DNA from: Zopfochytrium polystomum
Taxonomy: Eukaryota > Chytridiomycota > Chytridiomycetes > Chytridiales > Chytridiaceae
Assembly: GCA_025765615.1 (NCBI GenBank)
Contig: JAIVFJ010000257.1
Span: 1 to 60,000 of the forward strand
Direction: 5' to 3'
DNA: 60,000 bases
The notes beneath the pieces are model-generated. The model did not search any database. It saw only the letters and a program-made list of their open reading frames with translations, and was not told the origin of the DNA. Shown piece by piece: positions 23,201 to 34,123 of this stretch. Numbering within the stretch: position 1 is the first letter of the stretch; each line of letters begins with the position of its first letter. Made by a program: the position numbers and the translations under genes.

Positions 23201-26200
23201 ATGAAACGCAATAAAACATTGGAACGTACACCTTGAGATGCGCAGGGCGTGTTGGAATATAAGGTTAGTATCAGTCGCCATCGAAGCCTGGAACTTGGGC
23301 TCTAGTATAGGAACTGAACCGAGCGAGCACTACTTGAAGGTAAGTAATGATCGAGCATTTGTTGGATCCTTACTTGGATGAGAATACTAATTTTATCAGC
23401 TGGAGTTTTTACCTTCCCGTGCACCGGAAGAAGAATGGACTTATTTAGCTCATTCAGCTGGCCTTTGTCGCTGCGAAATTTGATGTCTGAGAGCTCTCTT
23501 CCCCGGCACAAGCACTGAAGCTGAGTGCAAATTCATCCATCATTTTCGCTTTGAAAGCTGGTACTTACCACTTCACGGATAGACGGGCTTCTTCTCAGGT
23601 TGATAATGTCACGCGCAGTCTCGAACCTGACATAGTACTTTGCCATCGCACGACCATAATCAGTTGCATTAAGTGAGTTGTCCGAAGTATTCAAATCAAT
23701 GAGGTGGGCTTCAGCCAGGAGGTCCAGATCTTTGACGCAGATGGCTTCGAGTTGCTCCCTTGTGCTGTTCTTCTGATTGTCACTGGATGCGAGCTTGTAT
23801 CTTTTTGGGTTTTTCCTAATTCTGACTGGCAAGCGAAGTCAGGGTTTGGCGTAAGATGGTACTTCTTACCATACAAAAATGACGATTGAAGCCTGGTACA
23901 ATAATTTAGCCTGAGAGAGTCACGAGCGTCAGTCAATACCAGCTTATTGCTGTTTCCACGCTTTCGATTGTCCCCAGCACTGCCTCTGCATTCAGGTGTT
24001 CAATAAGATTCTCGTGCAAGCTGAAAGGATGTATCAATAGATGCGGCTTTTTTCTTTCCATCACATTGGTGTCACCTGCTTTCGACAGTCTCGTTTCCGG
24101 AGACCAAGTTCTCGTACCAACTCTTCCGTTCCAACGTCGTCATGATAACGACAGTGCCACTGTCGTCGAATTGCGGTCGCCCAGCTCTTCCCATCATTTG
24201 CATCACATCAAGCTCAGAGTACTCGGAAAATTGACCATTCACATATTGCTGGCGTTCCTTTGATTATCACAAGATGAGCCGGTAGGTTTACGCCAACACT
24301 CAAAGTCGATGTAGCGCTGACCGCGAATGAGCCACAGACCGATTATTTACATAAGAACCTTACCAAATGCAGGTAATAATCCCTTTCAGAAAGTTATCTT
24401 CGATAATCCGTCTGTCGGATAGGTTTAGGCCTAAACCGATCTTCAGTTTTTGTCATAGTGGTAGTTGTGCCGCACCTCCATGATGAACAGCAACTCCCGC
24501 CAGTACTAACTCTAATACGAAGTTTGAAGAGTGAGATGTGATTCGGTTTCTCTCAAAGTCAAACCTGCTATCTCTTATCGCCCAAGTTGCGGCTTATGAG
24601 TTCCAGTTCCCTGCGACGGATTTCATTTGCAATGAAAGGGTGGGCACGTCCTGAAGTCTCTGCCTCTATAGCCAAGCGAGAGGCGGCTGATAGTGCAGAT
24701 TTTCGAGTGGAACAGAACTAATGCCAAGTTAAAGAAGGCAAAACGATAGGTCCCACATACAACTAAGGTTGGCTTCCCATTGGAAAACTCCTTCACAAGG
24801 TCCATTAATCTATCAAGAAGAATCAGATATCTGACTTGATCAACAATGGCATACTTAAAGTCCAGCGACTGGTCGTACTGAAAGGACGTGGTGTTCATCT
24901 TTGACGCAAAAGCAACTACTTTGCGAAGAAGCTGCACGGGGCGATACTCCTCGCCAAATACTCTTTTGTCGCTGTCAGACAAAGAAATCTGACTCTCGTG
25001 TTATTCACCTCACGTCCGCGGGTCCCTCTCCTTCGGATGACCCTCTCAGCCACTCTGCGATATCGCTGACGTTTGGGACCGTAGCAGAGAGGGCCACAAT
25101 CCGTAAACCGCCTCTTGAAACTTCTCTAAATTGGCCAGAGAAATCAGATTGCATCTCCTTGTTGACCGTCCGCATCCTGCTGATGATCACTTCGAGAGTT
25201 GCACCACGACGCGGTTCATTTAAAACATGCACCTCATCAATCTAAAATGAGTTAATACCAGTAGACCCCACCGAATAACGAATAACTACCATTATTAGTC
25301 GGACCAAGCTCATTAACTGTCGATAGTCTCTCCATCGCCTCGTCATGGAGTCCCACTTCTCTGGAGTGGTGACACTGCGCCAAATTTTAATCAGAGTTGC
25401 AGCAGTGGAATGGTTACTCGCTTCACTTGCATTAGAGTGCTTTGTTGTATCTCGCGAAGCGAACCATAGTCAGAGTCGCCAGTTAGCTCATTGCCTGCAC
25501 AAAGAAAACTAAGCCCGCGAAACGCTCTCGAAGGAAGGGTTACCGACATGAAATCCCTAAAGTTCTAAACTTGCGCTTCCAGTCTGCACATCGTTCTGAA
25601 CAAAGCGCCTTAAACAGGGAAAATGAGCCAATTGGTGATAAACGTTATCTGATGCACCTTTGTTGGTGCGATGTAAATAGCTTTCGAGTTGTCTCCCGTG
25701 AAATTCAAAAGCATCCTGGAGATTGCTATTTTGATTTAACGACGGCAGGAGCGTAGCGCATTTGGATTACCAAGTTCCATAATCACAGTCTTTCCTGATC
25801 CGGTGGGAGCTTACGAATTGGATTAGCTTCATTCAACTTCTCACAGACTTACCGCTGACGACTAGATTTCGATCAGAACCAAAAGCCTTCATAGTATCGG
25901 CATGTAAGTGAAACGGTGACTGCTAGACCGAAGTACTCACGACGTCAAAGCACTGGGACTGCACTGCGTTAAAGCAGCTGAATGGAAACAGATGACGCAA
26001 TCTATCAGCTAAAGTCCCTTGTTTAGCAGTAATCTCATACCGTTGCGAAGCTTACGAAGTTCAGATACACTTTTCAATGGTTCACGGGAAAATCGGCTGG
26101 TCGATGGCCCTACTAATCTTGAATCTTGACGGAATGCTCCAACATGGGTTGGCACTCGTTGGGGATTCATTGAAAGATGCTGGGCTTGCGAAGGTCGTGT

Positions 26201-27184
26201 CTCGTAAGGCACCGTGGGATCCACTCTGCCCAATGATTGAGGCTCCTCTTCAAAGCTCTCGTAGCCGAATTGATTTTCTGAATAAGGGCACGGTGAATAT
26301 CTGGGTTGGAGCGCATCCGTTCAAGTGGGTTACCAATGTTGTCTTCACGGGATCCCCAGATATTATTAGGGTCCAGGTTACCATGAGATTCGACGCTTTC
26401 AAGAATAAAGTGGTCCTCTGTATCGACTTTGAACGATCTGTTTCCACAAGCATGAGTGTTCTCCAGCTGGCTTCGGCACTTCTTACATATCGTCATCTGC
26501 GTCTTCGTCTGCAGGCTCCGTATATTCGCCCTCTGCAGACTCCGAAAATTCGCCGAATCCCAGCAAAGACTCCCGGTTTCGATAGCGGAGAGGACTTTGC
26601 AAAAGATCTGCCTCATCTGCCTCATCGAATACTCCCGTGGCTGGGCGAGCATTTATTGTTGTTGTCCTACAAACAAAATGACTTTCACCAGAACGAGATG
26701 CTGGCAGGAAAGGCCCCTGACCCGGAGGTGGGTGTGCCAATGATTTTGGTGAACGAAGCGGTGTTGGGAAAAGCGAGGAAGACCCTGAACGACCGCGCGA
26801 TGGAGAGAAGCTATCTTGACCAATGCGCGTCGGTGTGATGTAAGGAGGGGAGTTGAAAAACGACTTGTTTGAGGGCTGTCCGGGCCGCAGCGGTGGGTCA
26901 TCCAGACGGATGCGGCGGCGATCGTGATCTAGACTCGAGGAAGCAGCCGTGGATGAGGTTGAAGCATGAGGGGCCTCGAGCGACATGGACGGAAACCTGC
27001 CCCGGAGTGAAGGCGTGGTGGTTGCCCTTCCCCGACCTCTCGTAAGTGGCTGGCGAATGCTGGAGCCCCTGTAACTGAAGCCAGGGCTGCTGAGCGTGTC
27101 CTCGTACTGCGAGCTGAATGAGCTGAATGAAGAAGAGAAGCCACCGCGCCCGCGGCCTCCACCTCGGCCTCGTTTGGGTGGCAT
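20272..27184 (-). CDS. HFM1/MER3-type meiotic DNA helicase
   Basis: Superfamily 2 Ski2-like helicase, known in this family to promote meiotic crossover formation. Order from the N-terminus: disordered RGG-like start (MPPKRGRGGGRGRGG, 27184), FPFSCFNAVQSQCFDV (about 25960), Walker A APTGSGKTVI (25788-25805), DEVHVL box (about 25230), VALSATVPN (about 25080), FGEEYRPVQLL (about 24950), GKPTLVVCG (about 24770), winged helix ending GRAMAKYYVRFETARDI (about 23640), Sec63 helix-hairpin-helix IEGIGPTLMKHLETAGI (about 23010), and a Cys/His cluster NTCSTWRPDRLNRCEHMCC near 21930. The single helicase cassette and the CCKKG finger favour HFM1 over Brr2 or ASCC3. The last exon (about 21900-20272) is a long, hydrophilic, Ser/Asp-rich tail. 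Many introns are 50-100 bp. The start is the ATG 127 bp from the divergent DNAJC9-like gene. Exon borders are only approximate. Confidence 0.87.
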
Positions 27185-27311
27185 AAGCTAAGTTTAGCAG
27201 AAGGGGAAGAGGGGATGATGTGGAACGGCTCTCACGCACGTGACACGGTCAACGACCTGAATAAATCGCAACAAACAAATTAAAAAAGAAAATATTGGAA
27301 ACACACACAAG
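27185..27311. promoter_or_regulatory. Short divergent promoter region (HFM1-like / DNAJC9-like)
   Basis: Only 127 bp separate the two divergent ATGs (27184 on -, 27312 on +). Promoters of both genes must fit here or inside the 5' exons. No TATA box is obvious. The + strand leader just before 27312 is A-rich (AAATTAAAAAAGAAAATATT). Confidence 0.55.
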
Positions 27312-28805
27312 ATGACTTCGGACTTTCTGGACATGTCTGCATCAGCAAAGCGGACATCCGCGAGCGACGGGACGGCGGCGGGTGGCGCCAGCAAGAGGAG
27401 CGGGCGCCACAAGGCCACAGCAGCTGCTGACCAGCCGGTTACCAAGAAGGCCGCGCCGACCAGGTCCGATGGGAAAAAAGACGCCGTACGAGACACGAGG
27501 CAAGCCGCGGACCCAAGGGACGATGATGCTCATGACAGCGGCGAGAACGATGAGGAGGAGGACGATGACGAACAAGAAGCCGAACAAGATGAAGAGGATG
27601 AGGACTGGGAGGAGATGCACGATGACAACGGTGAGGATTCCGAGAAGCAAGGAGAGCCCGACCAGGAAGCGGGCGATGATGATACCGTCGATCTGTACGA
27701 GTACTTCTCGGTAGCAGCGTCGGCGTCCGCTGACGAGATCAAAAAATCTTTTCGAAAGGTAAATTATTTCGACCTTGTTTCACCTTTCACGAGATGATGC
27801 CCAACGCTCACTGAACCTCCGCAGATGTGCCTCAAGTTCCATCCAGATAAGCTTACGTCGCTCACGTCCGATGCGGACAAAGCCGCATCAACCCGCAAAT
27901 TTCAGGAACTCTCCCGATACTATGCCATACTTTCGGATCCCGTCCGTCGAAAGCGTTACGACGAGACTGGGTACATGGGGGATTCTGACAGGTTCGTCGA
28001 TGTCGAAAACTTCCGTCCGGATGGAGGTTGGGATTCCTACTTCCGCAACCTGTGGGGCAAACTGACGGAGGACTCCATTGACAAATTCACGATCAACTAT
28101 CGGGGTGGGTACCAAAATACTAGTGTCGTATCATACTGATTACATTTTGAAACAGGCTCTAGCGAAGAACTTCAAGACGTGCTGGCAGCTTACAAAAAGA
28201 ACAAGGGCTCCATGGATGCGGTTCTCGACTCTGTGCCTGTTAGCTCGTGGGAAGATGAGGCACGCTTTCGAGAGATGATACTACCTATCGTGGAGGCCGG
28301 TGACGCTCCGCGGTACGTGGCCTTCTTCAAAGCTGACCCTGCCGCGACGCGCCGGCGGCAGCAACGGGCGGAACGAGAAGCAAAGGAGGCGGAAAAGCAA
28401 AGGAACGCACCTGCCAAAAAGAAGGCCGGTGGCAAGACGAAAGGGAAGAGCGAAGATGACGGGTTGGAGGCTTTGAAAGCTGCCATTTCAAAGCGCGACC
28501 CAATGGCGGACCTGATTGCGCGGCTCGAGAAACAAGAGGCTGCGAAAGCGAGTCACTCAAAACGCACAGCGGCGAAGAACAAGGGCAAGGTCGAAGGTCG
28601 AGGGGTCGATGCCCAAGCAGACGATGAAGAGAGCACTGCAGCTGCAGGACTGCCGACGGACGAAGAGTTTGCAGCGATACAAGCAAAGATGATTGCCGGT
28701 TCGAAAGGTCGTTCAAAAGGGAAGGACGCATCAATCACGCGCAAAACAGCCGGTAGTCTCCGCGCCAGCGAAGAACGCGAAGAAGCGAAAGGCCTCTACT
28801 CCTGA
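27312..28805 (+). CDS. DNAJC9-like J-domain protein (nuclear co-chaperone)
   Basis: Exons 27312-27758, 27825-28104 and 28156-28805 sum to 1377 nt, 458 aa, in frame. The N-terminal 140 residues are disordered, first basic/Ala-rich then strongly acidic. A J domain follows (DLYEYFSVAASASADEIKK, then FHPDK with the HPD triad intact, FQELSRYYAILSDPVRRKRY). Next is an acidic/aromatic segment (GGWDSYFRNLWGKLTEDSID), then SSEELQDVLAAYKKNKGSM, as in DNAJC9, which in animals is a histone H3-H4 co-chaperone that recruits Hsp70. The C-terminal third is Lys/Glu-rich. The frame ends at 28805, but the next frame stays open to 28950 with a KKRKAS and Ser/Glu-rich sequence that looks like a genuine tail, so a frameshift or an alternative splice near 28690-28800 is possible. 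The acidic N-terminal extension is unusual. Confidence 0.85.
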
Positions 28806-29005
28806 AAGCGAGTCAGAAAACAGTGGAAGCAGCGACGACTATGAAGACGAATCAAGCGGCGAGGAGATTGACGAGCTGGAAGATTCAAATATCCCGTTGT
28901 CGGACGAAGGTGCGTCATCAGGCCGGGGGAAGCGGCAACGAACCGAGTGAGAGGGTGGTTCTGAAACCCTTCAAATAGGTCGGCAAACATAAATACAGTG
29001 TTTAT

Positions 29006-29992
29006 TTAGTCATCCACGTCGTCGTCATCGCTTTTACTGGAATCAGCAAACCCAAAGATAGTTTTCCTTGTGTTTCTTTCGTCTTGGGGCGGGGCTATGT
29101 TGATAACGTCTGCGCAAGCTTTTTTAGAACAAAGTGTGGGCTCGCAGCAGTACCAACTTGACTGTGCCATCCTCCTTTCCAGCAGTGTTGTTTGAAAGGC
29201 ATCGGACTGCCCAAGTTCTTCGAATCCAACAATCCTGGCAGAATAGGGAGCTTAGAAGAGTTGTTTTTTGGGGGTCACCTCTCCACACCTATCGACTGAA
29301 ATCCCTTTTACGAAACTGATGACGCAGGGTAAGACCTGTATATGAAGCTTGGTGACCAGGAACGGGCAGTTGTCGACGTCTATCTTGACAAATCGCGTCC
29401 TGAAATGCTTGGCTGCCAGAGTCTTTTCGACGCCAAGCGAGGGGAAAATGAGGCGAAGCAAAACGCCAGGTTACTTGAAACTTACGCTGATATGCGTATC
29501 CATGATCTGGCAGCGCCGAAACTCCTTGTGAAAGAAGTGCACGACGCATTTCTCTTCCGTCGTCGTGATCGTTAGTATTTCCTTCTCCGACAGTATTTCT
29601 TGGTACGTTCCGTGCAGGTTTTCGGCCATCTCGCGGACCTTTCGCATCCTGCAATACGTACGCGTTTCAGACGGAAAGAGAGTTGGTGGACGAGGGGGAA
29701 CGCCGGGGGTTTGTTGCTCAACTCTTCTTTTACTTCGGCCATGCGCTTTTCACGAAAGTGCGAGAACGTGTCATCGTCGTCGCGTTCGAGCTCCGCGAAC
29801 AGATCGTCTTCGTTCAGATCCTTGTCCGCTATGGGACTGGGGGGATTTGGCCTTGTTTTTTTTTTTTTTTAGGTTCGTGCGTGTGCATGCGTTTGTTTGG
29901 TGGTGGGTGTCGGTCGCACGAGAGAGAGGAACGGTTGCAGGTTGAGTACCAAGCGCACCCTGCGGGGCCAGGCCGGGTCCTCACTCTGCCAT
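29006..29992 (-). CDS. TXNDC9/phosducin-like thioredoxin-fold protein
   Basis: Member of the family that modulates the chaperonin CCT in folding of actin and tubulin. Exon 1 is only 8 nt (29992-29985, ATGGCAGA). Exon 2 (29836-29723) gives DLNEDDLFAELE and FREKRMAEVKEE. Exon 3 (29648-29487) gives MRKVREMAENLHGTYQEI and VVHFFHKEFRRCQIMDTHIS. The next exon gives LAAKHFRTRFVKIDVDNCPF and QVLPCVISFVKGISVDR, and a further one IVGFEELGQSDAFQ. The last exon ends TIFGFADSSKSDDDDVDD before TAA at 29006. The usual thioredoxin CxxC is replaced by EFRRC, as in the family. Introns 1 and 2 carry a T/A-rich tract. It is convergent with the DNAJC9-like gene, with only about 200 bp (or 55 bp for the longer frame) between stops. 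Confidence 0.88.
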
Positions 29993-30223
29993 GCTGTCCA
30001 ACGAAAGTAACGAGCTTTCCGGCGAGCGGCGACGTCTAGGGAGGCGGCACGTCAGGCGGGTGGTCAGCGGTGTGGCAGTCGCAAAACTGGCGTCCGAGAG
30101 TAAGTCAAAGGACTCGAGAGTGATCCAGCCAAGCCGCGTTGTCGGTGAAGGAGGTGGTCGCTGTGTTGGGGGCCAGACCAGACCCTTTTTTTGCGAATCT
30201 TTTTTTCGACGCATCGACTTCAC

Positions 30224-31414
30224 ATGGCAGACCCATCCACTACCCTCGCAGCCACCGCGGCCGGCAGCCACGACCAGCACAAACGGCGGCTGGCGATCGT
30301 CACGGGCGCCTCAAAAGGCTTTGGCCGCGCCGTCGCCCTCGCCATCCTGCACGACCATGCTGCTCGCGCGGCTGCGGCTGCCCTCGACATTGTTCTCGTG
30401 GGCGGCGCGGACTCGCGGGCGTTGGACGAATCGGTTGCCCTGTGTCGTGCCGCTGCCGCGTCGACCGGCGTAAGAACCACCATGCCTACCTGCTTTCCGT
30501 GAGCTTTGCGCGCGACGCCTTCGAAGGGGCGTGGCGACGCGCAAGTTCCTCACGCCAATGCATGCATTCATGATTCTCACACTCTGCGTACGCTCGACTC
30601 CAACAAAACATCACCAAACAAAAAAAAAAAAACAAATAAAAACAAAAAAAAACAGTTAAAGCACCTCACCCTCACACCACTCCTCGCCGACTTCGCGACC
30701 ACGCCGCCGACGGCTCCCGTCGCGGCTGTGCTTGCCGCCATCCCACACCCGCCGTCCGCCTACGCGTCCTCGCTCCTGGTCAACAACGCCGGCACCCTCG
30801 GCCCGCTCGCCCACTGCCGTACCCACGCCGACGCCGACATTGTCCACAACGCCGCCGTGAACCTCGCCGCCCCGCTCTCCCTCACCGCCGCGTTCCTCAA
30901 CGCGTTCGCGCGGTCCTTCCCCTCGCCGCCCGCCGCCTCTCCTGCCGTTGTCGTCGTCAACGTGTCGTCCCTGGCCGCCGTGAAGCCGTTCGAGGCGTGG
31001 GGGCTGTACGCCGCGACCAAGGCAGCGCGCGACATGTACTTTCGGACCGTCGCGGTCGAGGAGGCGGCCAACGGGGTCGGGGTGTTGAATTACGCGCCCG
31101 GGCCGATGGACACGGAAATGCAAAGGCGGATTAGGGATGAAATGCCAGACGGGGATGTCAAGGAGGCGTGAGTCCACTTTGTCGTGCATTTTTTTTTTTT
31201 GTCGGGTTTTCCTCTGCGATCGTGCTGATTAATTTCCCCGTCATTCCCCCGCCGCTTTAAAACTACCCATGACAACTGCCAAAGCTACCGCGAAATGCAC
31301 GAAAAAGGTAACCTGGTGGATCCAAACGACTCGGCGCGCGTGCTGGTGCGTCTTATCGCAGAGGGTCTTCATATGGATGGGGAGCACGTTGATTTTTTCG
31401 ACTTTAAACAATAG
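30224..31414 (+). CDS. Sepiapterin reductase (short-chain dehydrogenase)
   Basis: NADPH-dependent SDR that catalyses the last step of tetrahydrobiopterin synthesis. Exons 30224-30469, 30656-31167 and 31285-31414 sum to 888 nt, 295 aa, in frame. Visible motifs are the cofactor loop TGASKGFGRA, NNAGTLG, catalytic Ser in NVSSLAA, and YAATKAARD (Tyr-x-x-x-Lys). The end of exon 2, NYAPGPMDTEMQRRI, and the last exon, GNLVDPNDSARVLVRLI then GEHVDFFDF, are typical of sepiapterin reductase rather than generic SDRs. Between the cofactor loop and NNAG the protein is Ala-rich and somewhat shortened. Intron 1 (186 bp) carries an A-rich tract before its acceptor. If active, the organism may make tetrahydrobiopterin. 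Confidence 0.85.
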
Positions 31415-31447
31415 TTTATATGCATTTGTTGTCCGTCGGATGCAGTT

Positions 31448-31486
31448 GGTGTGTGTGTGTGTGTGTCTGTGTGTGTGTGTGTGTGT

Positions 31487-31517
<31 letters not shown>
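31448..31517. repeat. (GT)n microsatellite
   Basis: About 70 bp of GT with two CT interruptions, just after the sepiapterin reductase stop codon (31414), so probably in its 3' UTR. Confidence 0.95.
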
Positions 31518-32084
31518 GGCGTGGAGGGAGCTGTTTTGCTCACGTCAGGAAAAAAAAAGAAAAGAAAAGGAAAACACAGCGTCAGGCTCTGAGGGGAGTA
31601 GTTGAGCTGACAGCATATGCAGACAACCCCTGCTAGAAGGAACCCCGCGACTGCCCGGACAAGGGAATAACAAAGGGGATCCAGGGACCGACTTCCATGT
31701 ATGGCCGGCCTGTGATTGGAAATACAAGGCCGCCGCGCGCAGCGGCTCGCGCGGTGGCGTTCTGCTTGCTTGATTGCTTGCTGCTGGTGCTGCTGCTGCC
31801 AAAGCGCGCGCGGCTGTCTGCCTGCTGCCCCCACCCTCCCTTGTCTGCAGCTGCCTGCTGCGGCTTGCGCGGGGCCGGCCGCACGCCCCCATCCAATTTG
31901 TTCCGTTTGGATTTTTCTGCGTAGAACTGGGCCGGGTTTTCGTGATTTGACGCTGGACAGACAGACAGATGGACGGACACACACACGAAGACAAACCAAA
32001 AAATTTTAAAAATAAGACCTGCAAAGGGCAAGAGAGGTTGAAAACAGAAAGAAAGAACATGGAAAAAATTAAAAGAAAAAACAC

Positions 32085-32128
32085 GAAAAGAAAAAGAAAA
32101 AGAAAAAGAAAAAGAAAGAAAAAGAAGG
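32085..32128. repeat. (AAAAAG)n microsatellite
   Basis: Six-base purine repeat on the + strand, within the same spacer as the GT and GCAA repeats. Confidence 0.9.
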
Positions 32129-32255
32129 ACCCCGCCAACTCCAACACACCAACACACCAACCCACCAACTCCCAAATGCAGTAACAACGAGGCAGAAAAA
32201 GGCAAAAACGGAAAAGTCAGGGCGGCGGCCGCAACCCCAAAAAAGCACAAAGCGG

Positions 32256-32292
32256 CAAGCAAGCAAGCAAGCAAGCAAACAAGCAAGCAAAC
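32256..32292. repeat. (GCAA)n microsatellite
   Basis: Tetranucleotide repeat of GCAA with an AAC interruption. Confidence 0.9.
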
Positions 32293-32535
32293 GGCTGGAG
32301 AATCAATCATAAATAGACCCCCTCCAGCTACTCGCCCCTCCAATTCCTCCGTCCTCCCTCCTCCTCGATCTCTTCCTCTTCGTCGCACTGTTCGTCTCCT
32401 CCCGCACTCCCCTCTCGTCTACTGTCCTGACTCCACAAGTCCATCCACCGCCACCTTCTACCACAACCACCGCCAACGACCACAACACAAACCCATACCC
32501 ACCACCCACCCACTCAAGTTTGTCCAGAGGCAAGG

Positions 32536-34123
32536 ATGACCACCAGGAACGCACACGCCGCCGCCATCTCCACCGCCGTCTCGTCCGCGCTACTTACAGC
32601 CGCGATCCTTCTGGCGCGCGGCACTGAGCTCGCCACCGCGGCGGCAGGCGACTGCGTCGTCACGCTGCCTCCCAACCCGTTGACGGCCACCGGCCTCTCG
32701 ACGCCGTGGGTCGTGTCGGGGCAAGGTTGCACGCAGACCGCGGCCGGGATGCCGACGTAAGTCTACCAGGCAACTTTTGATTCTCCTTACACCTTTCTTT
32801 TTTTTGTCCTCCCATACTGTTGTTGTTCCTCTTCCGCTGAGCGGATTTGGTGCGGGTCATCTTGACGAATTACGGGGGGAGGGCGGGCGGCAAAAGAGAG
32901 GCAATTTCGACTGGGTTGCATCAGCAAAGCCTGTCGGCGGGTGTCTCCGCGGGTTCAGCGTCGCCTGGGCCGCTGTCTCCAAAAGCGAAATTTGATTTTT
33001 TTTCTTACACTCCAAATGCCAACCGGCACCCACCAACACCCCAACCCCCCACCAACCCAGCTTCGCCGAATGCGCCGTCGTTGACCCAGCCGCCAACACG
33101 GTTGCAATCTACTCGCCGCTGCTGATCAACCAAGGCCAAAAGTTTGTCACCCCGACGGTGCCGACGATCCCGGCGGGCGCGACGGTGGGCTGCTGGTTCG
33201 GGACCAACGGGGCCACGACGACGCTCAAGGACACGACGAACGGCGCGGACCTGAAGAACGCCAACTGCGTGAACGGTGCGAACGGCAACATCTTTGGGCA
33301 GTTTGCGGCGTGCAACGCCGCCAACTTTTTCGGCGCGGCCAACGGCGCAAACATCGCCGTCCCGGCGCTGGGCACCGGCAAGAACGGCAAGCCGTGCTAC
33401 ACGACGCGGTCGTACCAATCGGTCGACATGGACCCCTCGGACAACATGGTCACGACGTATCTCGTCAACGCGAACGGGATGATTGGGCAAAAGACGGTGG
33501 CCAACGCGAAAACCCTCACCACGGAGCTCAACAACGGCTCGGACAACCTGCTGGTCGACGCGTTCCTCCGCCCCGCGCTGGGCTGCACGGCGTTCACGGC
33601 AAAGAACCTCGCGGACCCCAACGGCCCGCCGGTCGGCGCGCTGGCGCTCAACGAGCTGCAGGCGGCCAAGCTGCAGGCGAGCCCCGTCGCGCTGGTGCCG
33701 CCGAACGACCCGATGGTGCTGATCAACGCGGCCATGTCCAAGAAGAAGCTGAACCGGTACCGCGCGGCGGTCAACCAGCCGGCCGGCGCCGGGTCCGCGG
33801 CGGAGGCGACGACCTTCTGCCAAAACATGCTGGCGGTCACGGCGGCCTCGATCATCACGGACTCGCAGTTTACAAAGGTCTTCACGAGCCCGGACCCGGC
33901 GAACGGGAACAACCTGTTTACGTTCCTGGTGCAGCGGTTCGAGGCGTCGTGGATGGGGCTCGGGTGCATGAATTTGGTGCAGGTGCAGTACTTGAACGGC
34001 GCCAAGACGACGCCGATCATTGCAAACAGGAACGGCAACGGCGTGTGCGTGTCGATGACGGCGAACACGGCCGCGCTGCAGACGCTGGCCGTCGCGAATG
34101 GCGTCAATACCAAGGCGGCGTAG
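32536..34123 (+). CDS. Predicted secreted protein, copy A (no named family)
   Basis: Exons 32536-32756 and 33061-34123 sum to 1284 nt, 427 aa, in frame. The N-terminus has a hydrophobic Ala-rich signal-peptide-like stretch (about residues 8-36, SALLTAAILLARG then ATAAAGDC). The mature part starts DCVVTLPPNPLTATGL and has regularly spaced Cys (GDC, GQGC, AEC, VGC, NANC, AAC, PCY, LGC, FCQNM, GCMN, GVCV) and many Asn and Gly. There is no obvious transmembrane segment after the signal and no GPI-type end. It is closely similar along its whole length to copy B at 35426-37360, with the intron at the same place and phase. I recall similar secreted Cys/Asn-rich proteins in other early fungi but cannot give a function. 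The 304-bp intron is long for this window. Confidence 0.8.

Larger units (their letters stand above)
31415..32535. other. Intergenic region rich in microsatellites; no gene supported
   Basis: Contains a GT run at 31448-31517, an A/G-rich AAAAAG-type run at 32085-32128 and a GCAA run at 32256-32292. Several open frames exist on the - strand (31241-32388), but they are built from these repeats and show no recognisable domain. The last 200 bp, C-rich with CCACC and CTCC motifs, lead into the secreted-protein gene and probably hold its promoter. Confidence 0.6.
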
